Part shown: piece after piece, positions 35,736 through 45,398 of the stretch | Position numbering within the stretch: the first letter of the stretch is position 1 | Layout: each line of letters opens with the position of its first letter | NCBI RefSeq assembly: GCF_015679325.1 | Contig: NZ_JADPVI010000004.1 | Coordinates: forward strand, 124,001 to 188,000 | DNA length: 64,000 bases | Direction of reading: 5' to 3' | DNA from: Kaistella gelatinilytica | GTDB lineage: Bacteria > Bacteroidota > Bacteroidia > Flavobacteriales > Weeksellaceae | Notes under the pieces: generated by a model | What the model was told of the DNA's origin: nothing | Databases searched by the model: none | What the model saw: only the letters and a program-made list of their open reading frames with translations | Program-made: the position numbers and the translations under genes

Positions 35736-37097
35736 TTATTCTTTAATGATCTTTTGGGTCAGGATCAAAGATTTATTTTCGTACACTTTGATAAAATAGG
35801 TTTGTGGCAAAAGTCCTTCAACATCTACGGAAACTTCACCTGAACTCAAAAGTTCTACTTTCGGCGTTCTTAAACTTCGCCCTGAAGCATCAAGAATTTC
35901 TACGGAGATATTCTTTAAACTTTTATTTTGATCTTTAATAAAGATCTGGGATTTCACAGGATTTGGATAAAGCGTAAAATTTCTTTGCGTAGCGTTTACA
36001 TCAATTGCAGCAAGTGTTTTCGTTACGGTCCAGGAAACGGTTCCAACATGTAGAGAAGAGTGATTGTCAACCTTCAATAAACTGTTGTTGTCCACGACCG
36101 AAAAAAGTACCGTATTATTTCCCATATTAAAACTTGCAGGATTAATGGTGGTCGCGTTTGAGGTTTTCGTCAAAGAGGTTCCATTTAAACTCCAGGAATT
36201 TGCTAAAGTATTTGGTACCGGTAAAATTTCATTTACATTAAAGGTAATCGGAGCAGTAAGATTAATTGCTGCTGCATTGCTTGGTGTAAAGGAATCGATC
36301 GGATTTTGCAAAGTATGAACTCTCTCGATCAATTGTTGTTTGCAAACTGAGCAAAATTCGCGGTTTAAATAACGCATTTCGCAATTTTGATTAGGTCTGA
36401 ACCAGGTCGGACTTTCCTCATACGGAAATATGCCGGTTGAATTAATTCCTAACCAGTTTTTCCATCTGTTGGTTGCAGGATTATTGTCTTTCGTTTTATT
36501 TGGAGATTCACCCGTTCCTGAAAACCAGTATTCATCGGCTAAATTTCCGAAGGAATGTCCAAGCTCGTGCACTACAATTTCGGGCGCGGAAGGATGATTG
36601 GACAGGAAAGCGTACGTTCCGCCGCAACCACCGTATTCCGGAGAATTTCCTAAGACAAATGCAATGTCAAAATCAGGCACATTACTCGCCAGAACACCGG
36701 TTACTTTATTGGTCGTGTTCGAATATACGCAGCGATGAACACCAACGTCGAAAGTTGTTCCTAAAAAATTATTGGGATTACTTACCGGAAATACAGGTTC
36801 TGTCACATCAGTTGCCGTTCCCGGATGTTTTACGCCGGATTCCAAAGAGATTACTTTGATCGCGTAAACATTAAAATAGTTTTTGTACTGATTATATGGT
36901 GATTTTGCGAAAATGTAGTTGATCAGAGTCGTTGCATCTGCGATAAAATTTCCCTGTTGCGCCGCAGTAAATCCATCTCCCAGAACCACCATATTGATCC
37001 TTTTATCTCTGGGTCCGTTCTCTATAATGGGGACGGTTTCAAAAACTTGAGAAAAGCACAACTGGCTCATCATCAAAAATAGTAGAATTTTTTTCAT
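35736..37097 (-). CDS. M64 family metallopeptidase with T9SS type A tail
   Basis: A 453-residue secreted peptidase, signal peptide ending LCFSQ. 'DKRINMVVLGDGFTAAQQGN' and the zinc site VVHELGHSFGNLADEYW (His177, Glu178, His181) are hallmarks of M64, the IgA-peptidase family. A PKD/Ig-like part lies at about 265-360, and a type A sorting domain ('FTLYPNPVKSQIFI ... LTQKIIKE') ends the protein, so export through the type IX system is expected. It starts 3 bp after a small lipoprotein gene, which implies a two-gene operon. Confidence 0.92.
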   Translation of the reverse strand: MKKILLFLMMSQLCFSQVFETVPIIENGPRDKRINMVVLGDGFTAAQQGNFIADATTLINYIFAKSPYNQYKNYFNVYAIKVISLESGVKHPGTATDVTEPVFPVSNPNNFLGTTFDVGVHRCVYSNTTNKVTGVLASNVPDFDIAFVLGNSPEYGGCGGTYAFLSNHPSAPEIVVHELGHSFGNLADEYWFSGTGESPNKTKDNNPATNRWKNWLGINSTGIFPYEESPTWFRPNQNCEMRYLNREFCSVCKQQLIERVHTLQNPIDSFTPSNAAAINLTAPITFNVNEILPVPNTLANSWSLNGTSLTKTSNATTINPASFNMGNNTVLFSVVDNNSLLKVDNHSSLHVGTVSWTVTKTLAAIDVNATQRNFTLYPNPVKSQIFIKDQNKSLKNISVEILDASGRSLRTPKVELLSSGEVSVDVEGLLPQTYFIKVYENKSLILTQKIIKE

Positions 37098-37100
37098 CGT

Positions 37101-37589
37101 TTAAAGTTTTAAGGTTATTAAATTGTTTTTTGAGGTTGTAGTAATTTTTTCAATTTTCACGGAAGAGATCTCTCCTTTTTGATTAAACCTTACGCTGAAC
37201 TCAGCTTTTGATAAATTGACTTTATTCTTACTCAATCCATCTTCTGCAAACACTTCAAGAACAGGATTGAGCGGATCTTCGATAATTCTTTCTTCCAAAA
37301 TTTCCCCACCTTTTCCGAGCATGGTGATCAGGAGATTTCCTGCCTTATTTTCTTTGTTGTCAATGGAGGTATTTTTTATAATTCCTTTTGTTATTCTTGT
37401 TTCGGTATGTGTTACTTTTTCAGAGCCGGACGGTGTTTTTTCAATTCCAAAAAAAAGATAAATAATGCTGTTTTCTGGGGCAACGCTTTTCGGGATTGCA
37501 CCAGTATTGTTGGGCACGGCAGTTTGTACATTGCAGGAACCCATCAAAATTAACAGAATCAGGTAAAAAAAGGAAAGAAGTCGAACCAT
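37101..37589 (-). CDS. Small lipoprotein upstream of the M64 peptidase
   Basis: A 162-residue SPII lipoprotein from ATG 37589 (MVRLLSFFYLILLILMGSC, with the lipobox MGSC); the in-frame ATG at 37610 would lengthen the leader by seven residues. The remainder is mostly beta with a TETRITKG stretch and no known motif. The 3-bp gap to the M64 gene points to co-expression. Function unknown. Confidence 0.65.
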   Translation of the reverse strand: MVRLLSFFYLILLILMGSCNVQTAVPNNTGAIPKSVAPENSIIYLFFGIEKTPSGSEKVTHTETRITKGIIKNTSIDNKENKAGNLLITMLGKGGEILEERIIEDPLNPVLEVFAEDGLSKNKVNLSKAEFSVRFNQKGEISSVKIEKITTTSKNNLITLKL

Positions 37590-37668
37590 AGCGCAATTAT
37601 TTCTAAACAAAATTAATATAAAATACTAAATTATAAGTATTTATCTGATGTTATTAAATTAAACGGAT

Positions 37669-37676
37669 TATTTTTG
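37669..37676 (+). promoter_or_regulatory. -7 box directly before ruvC
   Basis: TATTTTTG fits TAnnTTTG and ends 4 bp before the GTG start of ruvC, so transcription would begin at or next to the start codon. Confidence 0.35.
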
Positions 37677-37680
37677 CAGC

Positions 37681-38235
37681 GTGCAAACAGAAAAAATTAT
37701 TTTAGGAATCGATCCCGGAACCACGATCATGGGCTTCGGATTGATCTCAGTGAAAGGAAACAAAATAGAAATGATTTCTATGCATGAACTTATTCTAAAG
37801 AAATATCCGAATCACGAAACCAAACTGAAATATATTTTCGAGAGAACTTTGTCTTTAATTGATGAGTTTCATCCCGATGAGGTTGCGCTGGAAGCTCCTT
37901 TCTTTGGAAAAAATGTACAGTCGATGCTGAAGCTGGGTCGCGCGCAGGGAGTTGCAATGGCGGCGTCTCTTTATCGCGATGTTCCGATCACTGAGTATTC
38001 TCCCAAAAAGATTAAAATGGCGATCACAGGAAACGGAAATGCGAGTAAGGAACAGGTTGCAGGAATGTTGAAAAACCTTTTAAATCTTAAAGAATTTCCC
38101 ACCAAATATTTGGATGCTTCCGATGGTTTGGCAGTTGCGGTTTGTCATCATTTCAATTCGGGTACCATCTCTACTGATAAATCTTACACCGGATGGGACA
38201 GTTTTCTAAAACAAAATCCCGATCGTTTAAAATAG
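37681..38235 (+). CDS. ruvC: Crossover junction endodeoxyribonuclease RuvC
   Basis: A 184-residue Holliday-junction resolvase. The catalytic acids are Asp11 (GIDPGTT), Glu71 (ALEAPFFGKN) and the pair in 'YLDASDGLAVAVCHH' near residue 145. It cuts four-way junctions after RuvAB branch migration. The start is a GTG at 37681; no better start lies nearby. ruvB is 20 kb away in this window (58052-59074), so the genes are not in one operon. Confidence 0.95.
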   Translation: MQTEKIILGIDPGTTIMGFGLISVKGNKIEMISMHELILKKYPNHETKLKYIFERTLSLIDEFHPDEVALEAPFFGKNVQSMLKLGRAQGVAMAASLYRDVPITEYSPKKIKMAITGNGNASKEQVAGMLKNLLNLKEFPTKYLDASDGLAVAVCHHFNSGTISTDKSYTGWDSFLKQNPDRLK

Positions 38236-38381
38236 ATCAATCTCTTAATTTTCAGTTATTTACTTTGTAAATTTGATTTACAAATAATACACAAAGGATT
38301 TACTTGGCTAAACCTAATACTATCTGTAACATTGTTGCGTTTTCTAAGACAGATTAGTTAAAGTTTTAATTTTTTAAACCA

Positions 38382-39455
38382 ATGAAAAATCAAAAAATAA
38401 ATCCAGTAATTCAAACCGCTCATTCTATGAATTGGTTTCAGAAATTTCTGATGATTTGTTCCGGCAGCAACATCCATATTTTAAGAAAAACACCGAGCGA
38501 ATGGAATAAGTTTGCCGGAATAGGCGGAATCGTTTTGTTCACCGCAGTTTTTGCAACACTTTCTGCCGGGTACGCGATGTTTACAATTTTCGATAATATC
38601 TGGACTTCAGGGGCATTTGCAATTCTTTGGGGTTTAATGATCTTTAATCTCGACCGGTATATTGTTTCCTCCATCAAAAAAACGGGGACTTGGTGGAATC
38701 AAATTTTGATGGCCATTCCGAGATTGATTTTAGCGACTTTTTTAGGGATCATTATTTCGAAACCTTTAGAATTGAAAATATTTGAAAAAGAAGTTAACAA
38801 GCAATTGAATACCATTATTCAGAGAAATAAAACCCAGCTTCAAGCCGAAATGAACGGCAGGATTTTGCAGCAATCCGGTCCATTTGACACAGAGAAAAAA
38901 CAAATTCAAAACAAAGTTGTCGAGTATCAAAAATCCTATGATTCTGCGTCGGTCGAATTAGAAAAAGAAATTTTAGGGAAACAAAGTGGCTTAACCAGTG
39001 GAAAAGTTGGTTACGGAACGAATGCCAAAAGAAAAGCTGAATTAAAAGAACAGCGTCGACAGGATCTGGAAAATTATCAAAAACAAATTGGTCCCCGACT
39101 GGAATATCTGGATAAAGAAGTTTCAAAAGTGTATACCAATATCGAAAAAGAAAGAGATAAAACAGAAACCTTCGAAGATCAGTTCAACGGTTTTGCCGCA
39201 AGACTTCAAGCTTTAGATGAATTGGGTAAAAACTCAGCGATTATAGGAGTTGCTGCTGCTTTTATCATGGGGCTTTTTATCACTTTAGAAATTTCGCCGG
39301 TTCTGGTTAAACTAATTTCTTCGGTTGGACCTTATGATCATCTTTTAGAAAAAACTGAAAATGATTTTAAATTATATTCCAAAGAAAAAATAGAAAAAGG
39401 AAATGCCTTAACCGATTTTCGAATCGATGATTTTAAAGATAAACTGGGGAAATAA
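38382..39455 (+). CDS. DUF4407 domain-containing membrane protein
   Basis: A 357-residue protein. Two membrane segments near the N-terminus (about 46-66 and 72-92) and one at about residue 110 lie before a long charged coiled-coil (about 130-275: 'LQAEMNGRILQQ', 'KQNKVVEYQKSYDSASVELEKE'), then a further hydrophobic segment at about 285-310. This matches DUF4407. The function is unknown; the layout suggests a membrane-tethered coiled-coil assembly. It is monocistronic after ruvC. Confidence 0.82.
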   Translation: MKNQKINPVIQTAHSMNWFQKFLMICSGSNIHILRKTPSEWNKFAGIGGIVLFTAVFATLSAGYAMFTIFDNIWTSGAFAILWGLMIFNLDRYIVSSIKKTGTWWNQILMAIPRLILATFLGIIISKPLELKIFEKEVNKQLNTIIQRNKTQLQAEMNGRILQQSGPFDTEKKQIQNKVVEYQKSYDSASVELEKEILGKQSGLTSGKVGYGTNAKRKAELKEQRRQDLENYQKQIGPRLEYLDKEVSKVYTNIEKERDKTETFEDQFNGFAARLQALDELGKNSAIIGVAAAFIMGLFITLEISPVLVKLISSVGPYDHLLEKTENDFKLYSKEKIEKGNALTDFRIDDFKDKLGK

Positions 39456-39469
39456 ACCAAAAGATTTTC

Positions 39470-39503
39470 AAAAAAAAATACCTGCAAAATTTCTTAAGCA
39501 GGC
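39470..39503 (-). terminator. Terminator of the nirK cassette
   Basis: On the minus strand GCCTGC ... GCAGGT is followed by nine T. It lies 26 bp after the SCO gene stop and between two convergent genes. Confidence 0.75.
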
Positions 39504-39528
39504 ATTAATGGCTGTTTTTAGTGTTATT

Positions 39529-40104
39529 TTAATTCAGACCATTTACTGTTTTCGCGATCGCATCAGAATTTACAGTTCCTTCTTCCTGACTTACCATTTC
39601 TCCATTTTTGTTAAAGATAGAAATGATATTGGAATGAGAGAAAATAATTGGCGTAATTTTTTTGTATTTCACCGCCAGAACATTTGCAAATTCCCGGGTT
39701 GATTCAAGATCGCTGCGAAGGAAAACCCAGGGTTCACCGTACATGTCTCTTTTTTGAGCGTATTTTTTCAAAACTTCCGGCGTGTCATTCGTCGGATCGA
39801 TCGTGATCAACACCATTGAAGTATTTTTGAGTTTGTCTTTCGTGATTTTAGCTTCTACTTTTTTCATATCGGCTACCAAAAGCGGACAAGCTGTTTGGCA
39901 ACTCGTGAAAATCATTACAACAACCAAATTTTTACCTTTTAGATCTTTCAGTTGAATTTCCTTGCCATCTTGATTTTGCCACTTTGAATCTAATAAGAAG
40001 ATAGAATCTGCAGTTTTTACTTTGATATCTTCTGGTTTTTCAGAATTGTCTTTGCAGGCAAAAAGGAAAAGAAGAGAGAAAATGAGTATGGTGAAATTTT
40101 TCAT
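39529..40104 (-). CDS. SCO1/SenC family copper chaperone lipoprotein
   Basis: A 191-residue lipoprotein from ATG 40104 (MKNFTILIFSLLFLFAC). The copper-binding motif is FTSCQTACP (Cys69, Cys73), and the conserved His occurs in 'IIFSHSNIIS'. SCO proteins deliver copper to CuA or other copper sites in the periplasm. The start lies one base after the stop of the FGE-like gene, in one operon with nirK, so delivery of copper to NirK or a related oxidase is the likely job (inference). Confidence 0.9.
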   Translation of the reverse strand: MKNFTILIFSLLFLFACKDNSEKPEDIKVKTADSIFLLDSKWQNQDGKEIQLKDLKGKNLVVVMIFTSCQTACPLLVADMKKVEAKITKDKLKNTSMVLITIDPTNDTPEVLKKYAQKRDMYGEPWVFLRSDLESTREFANVLAVKYKKITPIIFSHSNIISIFNKNGEMVSQEEGTVNSDAIAKTVNGLN

Positions 40105-40105
40105 T

Positions 40106-40948
40106 TTATTTTTTTTGAAGGTCTTTTGCACATCTGAATCCTAAGTTTTCTACCGTGAAATTGGCTTTTAAACTTGATCTGAAAGCGTATCTCATAAACG
40201 AGGCATAATTCAGAACATCCGTTGCGCTCGTTGCTGCTGAAGCACAAAATAATCCTTTGTCATCGAATTCTCCATTTCTGGAATCCGCGGTCGACATGAT
40301 CGAATTGAAATCGTCCGTCCATTCCCAAACCAGATCGAACATATTGTAAACGCCGTAAAAATTCGGTTTTGAAATCATTACCTTATTTTTCTCTCTTAAT
40401 TTTTCATTGTAAAGATTGATGAGATGAGCGGAATACGTAGGTTTTTTTCGGGCATTTGCAGTTTCTTCGTCTGCCATTGCTACAAATTCCCATTCGTCTA
40501 AAGTTGGTAATCTTTTTCCTGCACTTTTCGCGTAAGCTTTTGCGGCAAACCAGGAAGCAAAAGTGATAGGTGCATCTGGATCAGCATTTTTTGGAAGCGT
40601 TTCGTCATTTTGCCAATTTTTCAAGTACGTGTCGTCTGCAAAAATAGTTTTGATGTTGCTGCGTTTCCATTTCGGATTTTTGATCACAAAATCGAGGAAT
40701 TCCTTATTTGTTACAGGTCTTTCATCCAAAAGAAAATCATCCACTTTAACCAGAGAACTGTCGCCGTAAAAAGATAAATAACTTCCGCCTTTGATGGTGA
40801 TCATTTTCACGTCCGGATGAATTGCGGCTTCCTGAGTAATAGCAGCAGGAACTTTTTTTGTAGAAATTTCTGTGCTCTTTTTATTGCAGGATACCAGAAT
40901 AAAAAAGAAACCGCCGATGAACAGAACTATTTTGAAAATTGATGACAT
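40106..40948 (-). CDS. FGE/SUMF1-like lipoprotein linked to nirK
   Basis: A 280-residue SPII lipoprotein (lipobox LVSC). The formylglycine-generating-enzyme/C-type-lectin-like fold is shown by 'VDDFLLDERPVTNKEFLDF', 'ITFASWFAAKAYAKSAGKRLPTLDEWEFVA', 'NFYGVYNMFDLVWEWTDDF' and 'LGFRCAKD'. Whether the protein is a formylglycine-forming enzyme or a structural relative cannot be told; the usual active-site Cys pair is not evident. SUMF1-like genes next to copper nitrite reductase recur in Bacteroidota, so a role in NirK maturation or electron transfer is inferred. Confidence 0.85.
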   Translation of the reverse strand: MSSIFKIVLFIGGFFFILVSCNKKSTEISTKKVPAAITQEAAIHPDVKMITIKGGSYLSFYGDSSLVKVDDFLLDERPVTNKEFLDFVIKNPKWKRSNIKTIFADDTYLKNWQNDETLPKNADPDAPITFASWFAAKAYAKSAGKRLPTLDEWEFVAMADEETANARKKPTYSAHLINLYNEKLREKNKVMISKPNFYGVYNMFDLVWEWTDDFNSIMSTADSRNGEFDDKGLFCASAATSATDVLNYASFMRYAFRSSLKANFTVENLGFRCAKDLQKK

Positions 40949-40983
40949 GGCAGTTTCTTTTATTTGATATTTAAGATTTTCGA

Positions 40984-42021
40984 TTATTGTACTTTATGGT
41001 AAACTTTCGGATTTTTCTCTCCCGTAACTTTTAATTTACCGATGGCTCCTTTGTTGAAAGCTCTGAAAATAGAGTGGTCAACGATCACATATTCTCCCGG
41101 CTCTTCAACTTTGAATTCTACCATTGCTGCTCCACCTGCAGGAATTACTGTGGTTTGAACATTCTCATTGTATTTTGTTCCACCTTCTGCATAAACTTTG
41201 TCGAAGATTTCCCCAATAACATGGAAAGAAGAAACTAAGTTTGGTCCTGCATTTCCTACGAAAATACGTACTGTTTCACCTACTTTTGCCTGAAGCATTT
41301 TTTCACCCATTAAAGCGTTTTTCTTGCCGTTGAAGACTACATAAGATGGTCTTTCGTCGAGTGCTTTGTCCTGGTCAAATTCCTGAAGACCTTTATCATC
41401 GGTTTTTCCTTTCGTATAGAATTCACCCTGCATAATGTAATATTCTTTGTCAACTTTGGCTAAACCTCCTTCTGGTTCCACTAAAATTAATCCATACATT
41501 CCGTTTGCAATGTGTAATGGAACCGGTGCTGCAGCACAATGATAAACAAAAAGTCCCGGGTTTAAAGCTTTAAAATTAAAGATCGCTTCTTTTCCTGGAG
41601 CAACATTGGTTGCTTCTGCACCTCCACCTGGACCGTTTACGGCGTGAAGATCAATATTGTGCGGCATTACACTGTTACTTGCATTTTTTAAATGAAGTTC
41701 AACTTCGTCGCCGACTCTGATTCTGATAAATGATCCCGGAACGGTTCCGTTAAAAGTCCAGAATTTGTAAGTAGCGCCGTCTGCAAGTTCGCCAACTTCT
41801 TCTGTCGCCTCTAAATGTACGATCACTTTTTTAGCAGCTCTGTCACCAACCGGTGCAGGAACTGTTGGAGGATTCACAGGTTTTTGGTCTTCTGTTTCGC
41901 CACTAACTTTAATGTCCATTGCAGCGCTTTCTGATTTTGCTGCGGAAGTTTCGTTCGGATTTTTTTTGCACGCCTGAAGCGCTAAAAGAGCGAGTGCAAA
42001 GGTTGTAAGAATGTTTTTCAT
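40984..42021 (-). CDS. nirK: Copper-containing nitrite reductase
   Basis: A 345-residue lipoprotein (LALQAC) with two cupredoxin domains that reduces nitrite to nitric oxide in the periplasm. The type 1 copper ligands His121, Cys162, His170 and Met175 and the type 2 ligands His126, His161 and His267 (SSFHVIG) are present, as is the catalytic Asp124. The tail to residue 60 is a Pro/Ala-rich tether. It is the first gene of nirK-FGE-SCO, with a full -33/-7 promoter and an FNR/CRP-like site upstream, which fits induction at low oxygen. Confidence 0.95.
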   Translation of the reverse strand: MKNILTTFALALLALQACKKNPNETSAAKSESAAMDIKVSGETEDQKPVNPPTVPAPVGDRAAKKVIVHLEATEEVGELADGATYKFWTFNGTVPGSFIRIRVGDEVELHLKNASNSVMPHNIDLHAVNGPGGGAEATNVAPGKEAIFNFKALNPGLFVYHCAAAPVPLHIANGMYGLILVEPEGGLAKVDKEYYIMQGEFYTKGKTDDKGLQEFDQDKALDERPSYVVFNGKKNALMGEKMLQAKVGETVRIFVGNAGPNLVSSFHVIGEIFDKVYAEGGTKYNENVQTTVIPAGGAAMVEFKVEEPGEYVIVDHSIFRAFNKGAIGKLKVTGEKNPKVYHKVQ

Positions 42022-42051
42022 GAATTGATATTTAACTGTTTTTTAATAGGA

Positions 42052-42105
42052 CAAAATTATCCGAATTAGATTTAATTTCAAAGTTTTCAGATATGAGTTT
42101 TATCA
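42052..42105 (-). promoter_or_regulatory. nirK promoter with FNR/CRP-like site
   Basis: On the minus strand TTTG (42082-42079), 19 bp and TAATTTTG (42059-42052) match the -33/-7 consensus exactly. TGA-N6-TCA (42094-42105), the half-site pattern of CRP/FNR-family regulators, lies just upstream. It would be centred about 52 bp before the predicted transcript start. Confidence 0.6.
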
Positions 42106-42188
42106 GAAATGAAAAATGATTGTTTCGCTTACCGTTATTCTGCTAATTTCAGGTCTTTCCGTGCATTCAACATTCTATTCCAGTTTGA

Positions 42189-42620
42189 CTAATTTTTAGA
42201 AAGTTTCAGACTCAGCGGATCCAGAATATTCTTCTGGGAATAATATTTAGCAGCACAAATATTTGATCTCAAGGTATAACTCCCTTTTTGAATGACGAAT
42301 TGATTTTTGGAGTTTGCAGCAATCGGCAGATTGTAGATTTGATTATTAGATTTTCCGACCATTCTTACGATAATATTACAGTTCGACCTGTTTTCGATAA
42401 CTGCTGCTGTATTTTTTTCTGCAGGATCTGAATCATTCAATAAATAAGTTAAAACTTCAGCATTTACGCGGGTTTTATTGATTTGATCTTTCTCCATTAA
42501 AGTTCTGAATTCCTGTACTTCATTATTTGAGGAAGAAGTACCGCCATAATTGGGAGCATTGGAAATCACATCGCAACTTCCGAAAAGCAGAAAAAGAAAA
42601 AGAAAGTAGTAAGACTTCAT
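42189..42620 (-). CDS. DUF6759-like lipoprotein, paralogue 3
   Basis: A 143-residue SPII lipoprotein from ATG 42620 (MKSYYFLFLFLLFGSC). It lacks the N-terminal repeat region of paralogues 1 and 2 but has the whole C-terminal domain: EVQEFRTLM, LTYLLND, RSNCNIIVRM, LPIAANSKNQFVIQKGSY and SNICAAKYYSQK. The paired cysteines are kept. Because it is a lipoprotein and the others are soluble exported proteins, the domain is likely displayed in different places. Function unknown. Confidence 0.65.
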   Translation of the reverse strand: MKSYYFLFLFLLFGSCDVISNAPNYGGTSSSNNEVQEFRTLMEKDQINKTRVNAEVLTYLLNDSDPAEKNTAAVIENRSNCNIIVRMVGKSNNQIYNLPIAANSKNQFVIQKGSYTLRSNICAAKYYSQKNILDPLSLKLSKN

Positions 42621-42666
42621 TGCTGATTTTGTAGAACGTAAATATAAACTGATTTTGAGCAATCCG

Positions 42667-42697
42667 AAAAAAAAACCGACTTTTTTAAATAGTCGGC
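42667..42697 (-). terminator. Terminator of guaB
   Basis: On the minus strand GCCGACT ... AGTCGG is followed by nine T, directly after guaB. Confidence 0.8.
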
Positions 42698-42716
42698 TTT
42701 ATATATTTTATTTTTT

Positions 42717-44177
42717 TTAAAGGGAATAATTCGGAGCTTCCTGCGTGATGATCACATCATGAGGATGAGATTCTTTCAAACCACTTCCGGTTATCATCAC
42801 CATTTTACCGTCTTTTTGTAAAGTGTCGATATCTTTCGTTCCGCAGTAACCCATTCCCGCGCGAATTCCGCCCGTTAACTGGAATACAACTTCTTCTAAT
42901 TTACCTTTGTGTGGAACTCTGCCTTCAATTCCTTCCGGTACAAATTTTTTGGCCTCACTTTGAAAATATCTTTCTTTTCCACCGCGTCTCATGGCAGAAA
43001 GTGAACCCATTCCTTGATACGCTTTGAATTTTCGACCCTGGAAAATAATTTCTTCACCCGGCGCTTCATCAGTTCCGGCTAGTAAAGAACCGAGCATCAC
43101 GGCACTTGCACCGGAAGCTAAAGCTTTGACGATATCTCCGGATAATTTAATTCCACCATCGGCAATTACAGCAACGTTTTTTGTTTTAGCATATTCGAAC
43201 ACATTGTAGATCGCAGTCAATTGCGGAACTCCAACTCCGGCTACAACTCGGGTTGTACAGATCGAACCTGGACCAACACCGACTTTTAGAATATTTGCAC
43301 CCGCTTCAATTAAATCTTTCGCAGCTTCTGCGGTGACTATATTTCCACCAACAATATCAAGATCTGGAAAATGTTTTCTAATTTCTGTTACTTTATCAAG
43401 AACTCCTTTTGAATGTCCGTGCGCAGAATCAACAGCGATAATATCAACTCCAGCGTTGACCAGAGCTGTAACGCGATCGATGGTGTCGTCACCAACTCCA
43501 ACACCGGCTCCAACGATCAACCGACCATTTTTATCTTTATTGGCGTTCGGATATTCCATTTGATTGTCGATATCTTTAATGGTGATTAAGCCAACAAGTT
43601 TGAAGTCTTTGTCAACAATAGGAAGTTTTTCTACGCGGTTTTTCAGAAGAATTTCTTTGGCTTCATCTAAATTTGTGGCTTTATCAGAAGTGATGAGTTT
43701 ATCTTTCGTCATTAATTCTTCAACCTTCAAATCTAAATTTTCCTGGTATTTGACATCACGGTTCGTAATAATTCCAATCAAAGTATTCGTCTCATCAACA
43801 ACAGGTAGTCCGGAAATTTTAAATCTCGTCATTAATTCCTTGGCTTCAGCTAACGTATGATCTTTCGATAAAGTCACAGGATCAGAGATCATCCCATTTT
43901 CAGAACGTTTTACATTGTAAACCTGAGTTGCCTGTTCCTCGATCGGCATATTTTTATGAATGAAACCAATACCGCCAACTCTCGCCAAAGCAATTGCCAT
44001 TTCTGCTTCTGTCACCGTATCCATAGCTGCGGAAACGATGGGAACATTGAGCGTAATTTTATCGGAAAGTCGTGATTTTAGGGAAACCTGATTAGGTAAA
44101 ACTTCTGAGTAAGCAGGAATTAAGAGAACGTCATCGAAAGTGATGGCAGTTTCTACGATTTTGTTGTGAATAGACAT
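42717..44177 (-). CDS. guaB: Inosine-5'-monophosphate dehydrogenase
   Basis: A 486-residue enzyme that oxidises IMP to XMP, the committed step of GMP synthesis. The barrel start '[19 protein letters not shown]', two CBS domains (about 95-205), the NAD loop '[17 protein letters not shown]' with the catalytic Cys, and '[18 protein letters not shown]' are intact. The length is typical. Monocistronic with its own terminator. Confidence 0.98.
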   Translation of the reverse strand: MSIHNKIVETAITFDDVLLIPAYSEVLPNQVSLKSRLSDKITLNVPIVSAAMDTVTEAEMAIALARVGGIGFIHKNMPIEEQATQVYNVKRSENGMISDPVTLSKDHTLAEAKELMTRFKISGLPVVDETNTLIGIITNRDVKYQENLDLKVEELMTKDKLITSDKATNLDEAKEILLKNRVEKLPIVDKDFKLVGLITIKDIDNQMEYPNANKDKNGRLIVGAGVGVGDDTIDRVTALVNAGVDIIAVDSAHGHSKGVLDKVTEIRKHFPDLDIVGGNIVTAEAAKDLIEAGANILKVGVGPGSICTTRVVAGVGVPQLTAIYNVFEYAKTKNVAVIADGGIKLSGDIVKALASGASAVMLGSLLAGTDEAPGEEIIFQGRKFKAYQGMGSLSAMRRGGKERYFQSEAKKFVPEGIEGRVPHKGKLEEVVFQLTGGIRAGMGYCGTKDIDTLQKDGKMVMITGSGLKESHPHDVIITQEAPNYSL

Positions 44178-44271
44178 CTTTTACTTTCTGTGCGAAATTA
44201 AGTTATTTTTTTTTAAAATGAAAGTTTTTGGTTTTTGTTGTTAATTATTTAATTTGATATTTAAAATTTTT

Positions 44272-44306
44272 AAAAAAAATAACCGCAAAAAAGGATGCGG
44301 TTATTT
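44272..44306 (-). terminator. Terminator of the 121-aa gene
   Basis: ATAACCGCA ... TGCGGTTAT stem. The minus-strand side has the T-run (nine T). Confidence 0.75.
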
Positions 44307-44328
44307 TAAATTTTTAATTTTCATTAAT

Positions 44329-44694
44329 TTATTCTAAAGAAAGTTTTAGAGAAGATTCTTTGAAAATATTGATGATTCCACTGCAACCACCATTTTGATA
44401 TTCAAGCCGAACTTTTACCCAACTGCATTTTGAGATCTCAAGATTATTCCAGGCGGAAAAGGGTGGTACATTGACGGTTTTTTTTGCGCCATTTTCTTCA
44501 AATTCATAACTGTCGACCGTTATTCCGAGATTCCAGTACGAATTAGTTTGTTGATTGATAAACATACTTGAAAGATGAACCTGAACTAAAATATCAGTCG
44601 GCTGATCTAAGTTTATTTGTTCGTACACATATCTCATTTCACTTTCGGCAGTTCCATCTGCATTGATGGCTTTGGTTTGAAAAAGGGTTTTCAT
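44329..44694 (-). CDS. Small soluble protein, unknown
   Basis: A 121-residue protein without signal peptide or membrane segment. It looks beta-rich ('DILVQVHLSSMFINQQ', 'WNLGITVDSYEFEENG', 'WVKVRLEYQNGGCSGI'), with a hydroxylated C-terminus. I do not recognise a family. It has a clean terminator and is preceded by an AT-rich gap, so it is probably expressed alone. Confidence 0.55.
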   Translation of the reverse strand: MKTLFQTKAINADGTAESEMRYVYEQINLDQPTDILVQVHLSSMFINQQTNSYWNLGITVDSYEFEENGAKKTVNVPPFSAWNNLEISKCSWVKVRLEYQNGGCSGIINIFKESSLKLSLE

Positions 44695-44819
44695 GATTTA
44701 GTTTATTTGGTTATTTAATTCAAAGTTAGCAAATAATACACTTTAATTGAATGATAGAATACTCTTTTTTTAACTGGAATCTTAACAAACTAATGGAAAT
44801 TGAATATATGTTCCTGATA

Positions 44820-44857
44820 AAAAGAAACAGCCACTAATAAATCTGTGGCTGCTTCTT
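44820..44857 (-). terminator. Terminator of the sigma-factor operon
   Basis: On the minus strand GCAGCCAC ... GTGGCTGTTTCTTTTT forms a stem and T-tract just after the last gene of the operon. Confidence 0.75.
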
Positions 44858-44869
44858 ACTGAAATCTAA

Positions 44870-45394
44870 CTATTTCGAAACCAATTTCTTAATATCATTT
44901 TTCTCTGAATAATTAATAATTCTGGAAATATCATCTGCTGTAAATTTTCCCGAAACATCTACATAAACCAGATCCTTCTCGGAAGCTATTGTGATGAGTA
45001 ATCTTCTGATTTCTTCTCCCTTTTGTTTCGCCTGAAATTTGATGATTTCTTTATCTTTTTTTATCGTCATCCATTCTTCGTAATTGTTTTTGGTCAGATA
45101 TTTTGTGTAATCAGAAACCATATTTTCGTTTCCATTTTCCACCGTCATTACTTTGATGTCTGATACTTTTTTGATGAGGTTAATGAGTTCTTCGCTTTCA
45201 CCATCTTCGCGCAATGCTCTTTTCACAATGGGTTTTGCCAGAAACATGGGCACATTTACACTTATGAATTTTACATCTTTGTTATCATAATTTGAATGAT
45301 CAAAGAAATCCATTTTTGGTTTTTGAGAAACAATGCAGGATTGAAGTGTAATTATTAGTAATAAAAAAGCACTTAAAGAATATAATTTTTTCAT
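44870..45394 (-). CDS. DUF4252 domain-containing lipoprotein
   Basis: A 174-residue SPII lipoprotein (LQSC). The DUF4252 pattern runs over about 35-165 ('FISVNVPMFLAKPIVKRALRED', 'ISDIKVMTVENGNENM', 'EWMTIKKDKEIIKFQAKQ', 'DVSGKFTADDISRIIN'). It begins 4 bp after the DUF4252-DUF2807 gene and is the last gene of the ECF sigma operon. The function of the family is unknown; such genes nearly always sit beside an ECF sigma factor in Bacteroidota, which hints at envelope sensing. Confidence 0.85.
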   Translation of the reverse strand: MKKLYSLSAFLLLIITLQSCIVSQKPKMDFFDHSNYDNKDVKFISVNVPMFLAKPIVKRALREDGESEELINLIKKVSDIKVMTVENGNENMVSDYTKYLTKNNYEEWMTIKKDKEIIKFQAKQKGEEIRRLLITIASEKDLVYVDVSGKFTADDISRIINYSEKNDIKKLVSK

Positions 45395-45398
45395 GACA

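Noticed and set aside
36473-36859. 128-residue plus-strand frame opposite the M64 gene
   Set aside because: It is antisense to a well-supported peptidase and has no known domain.
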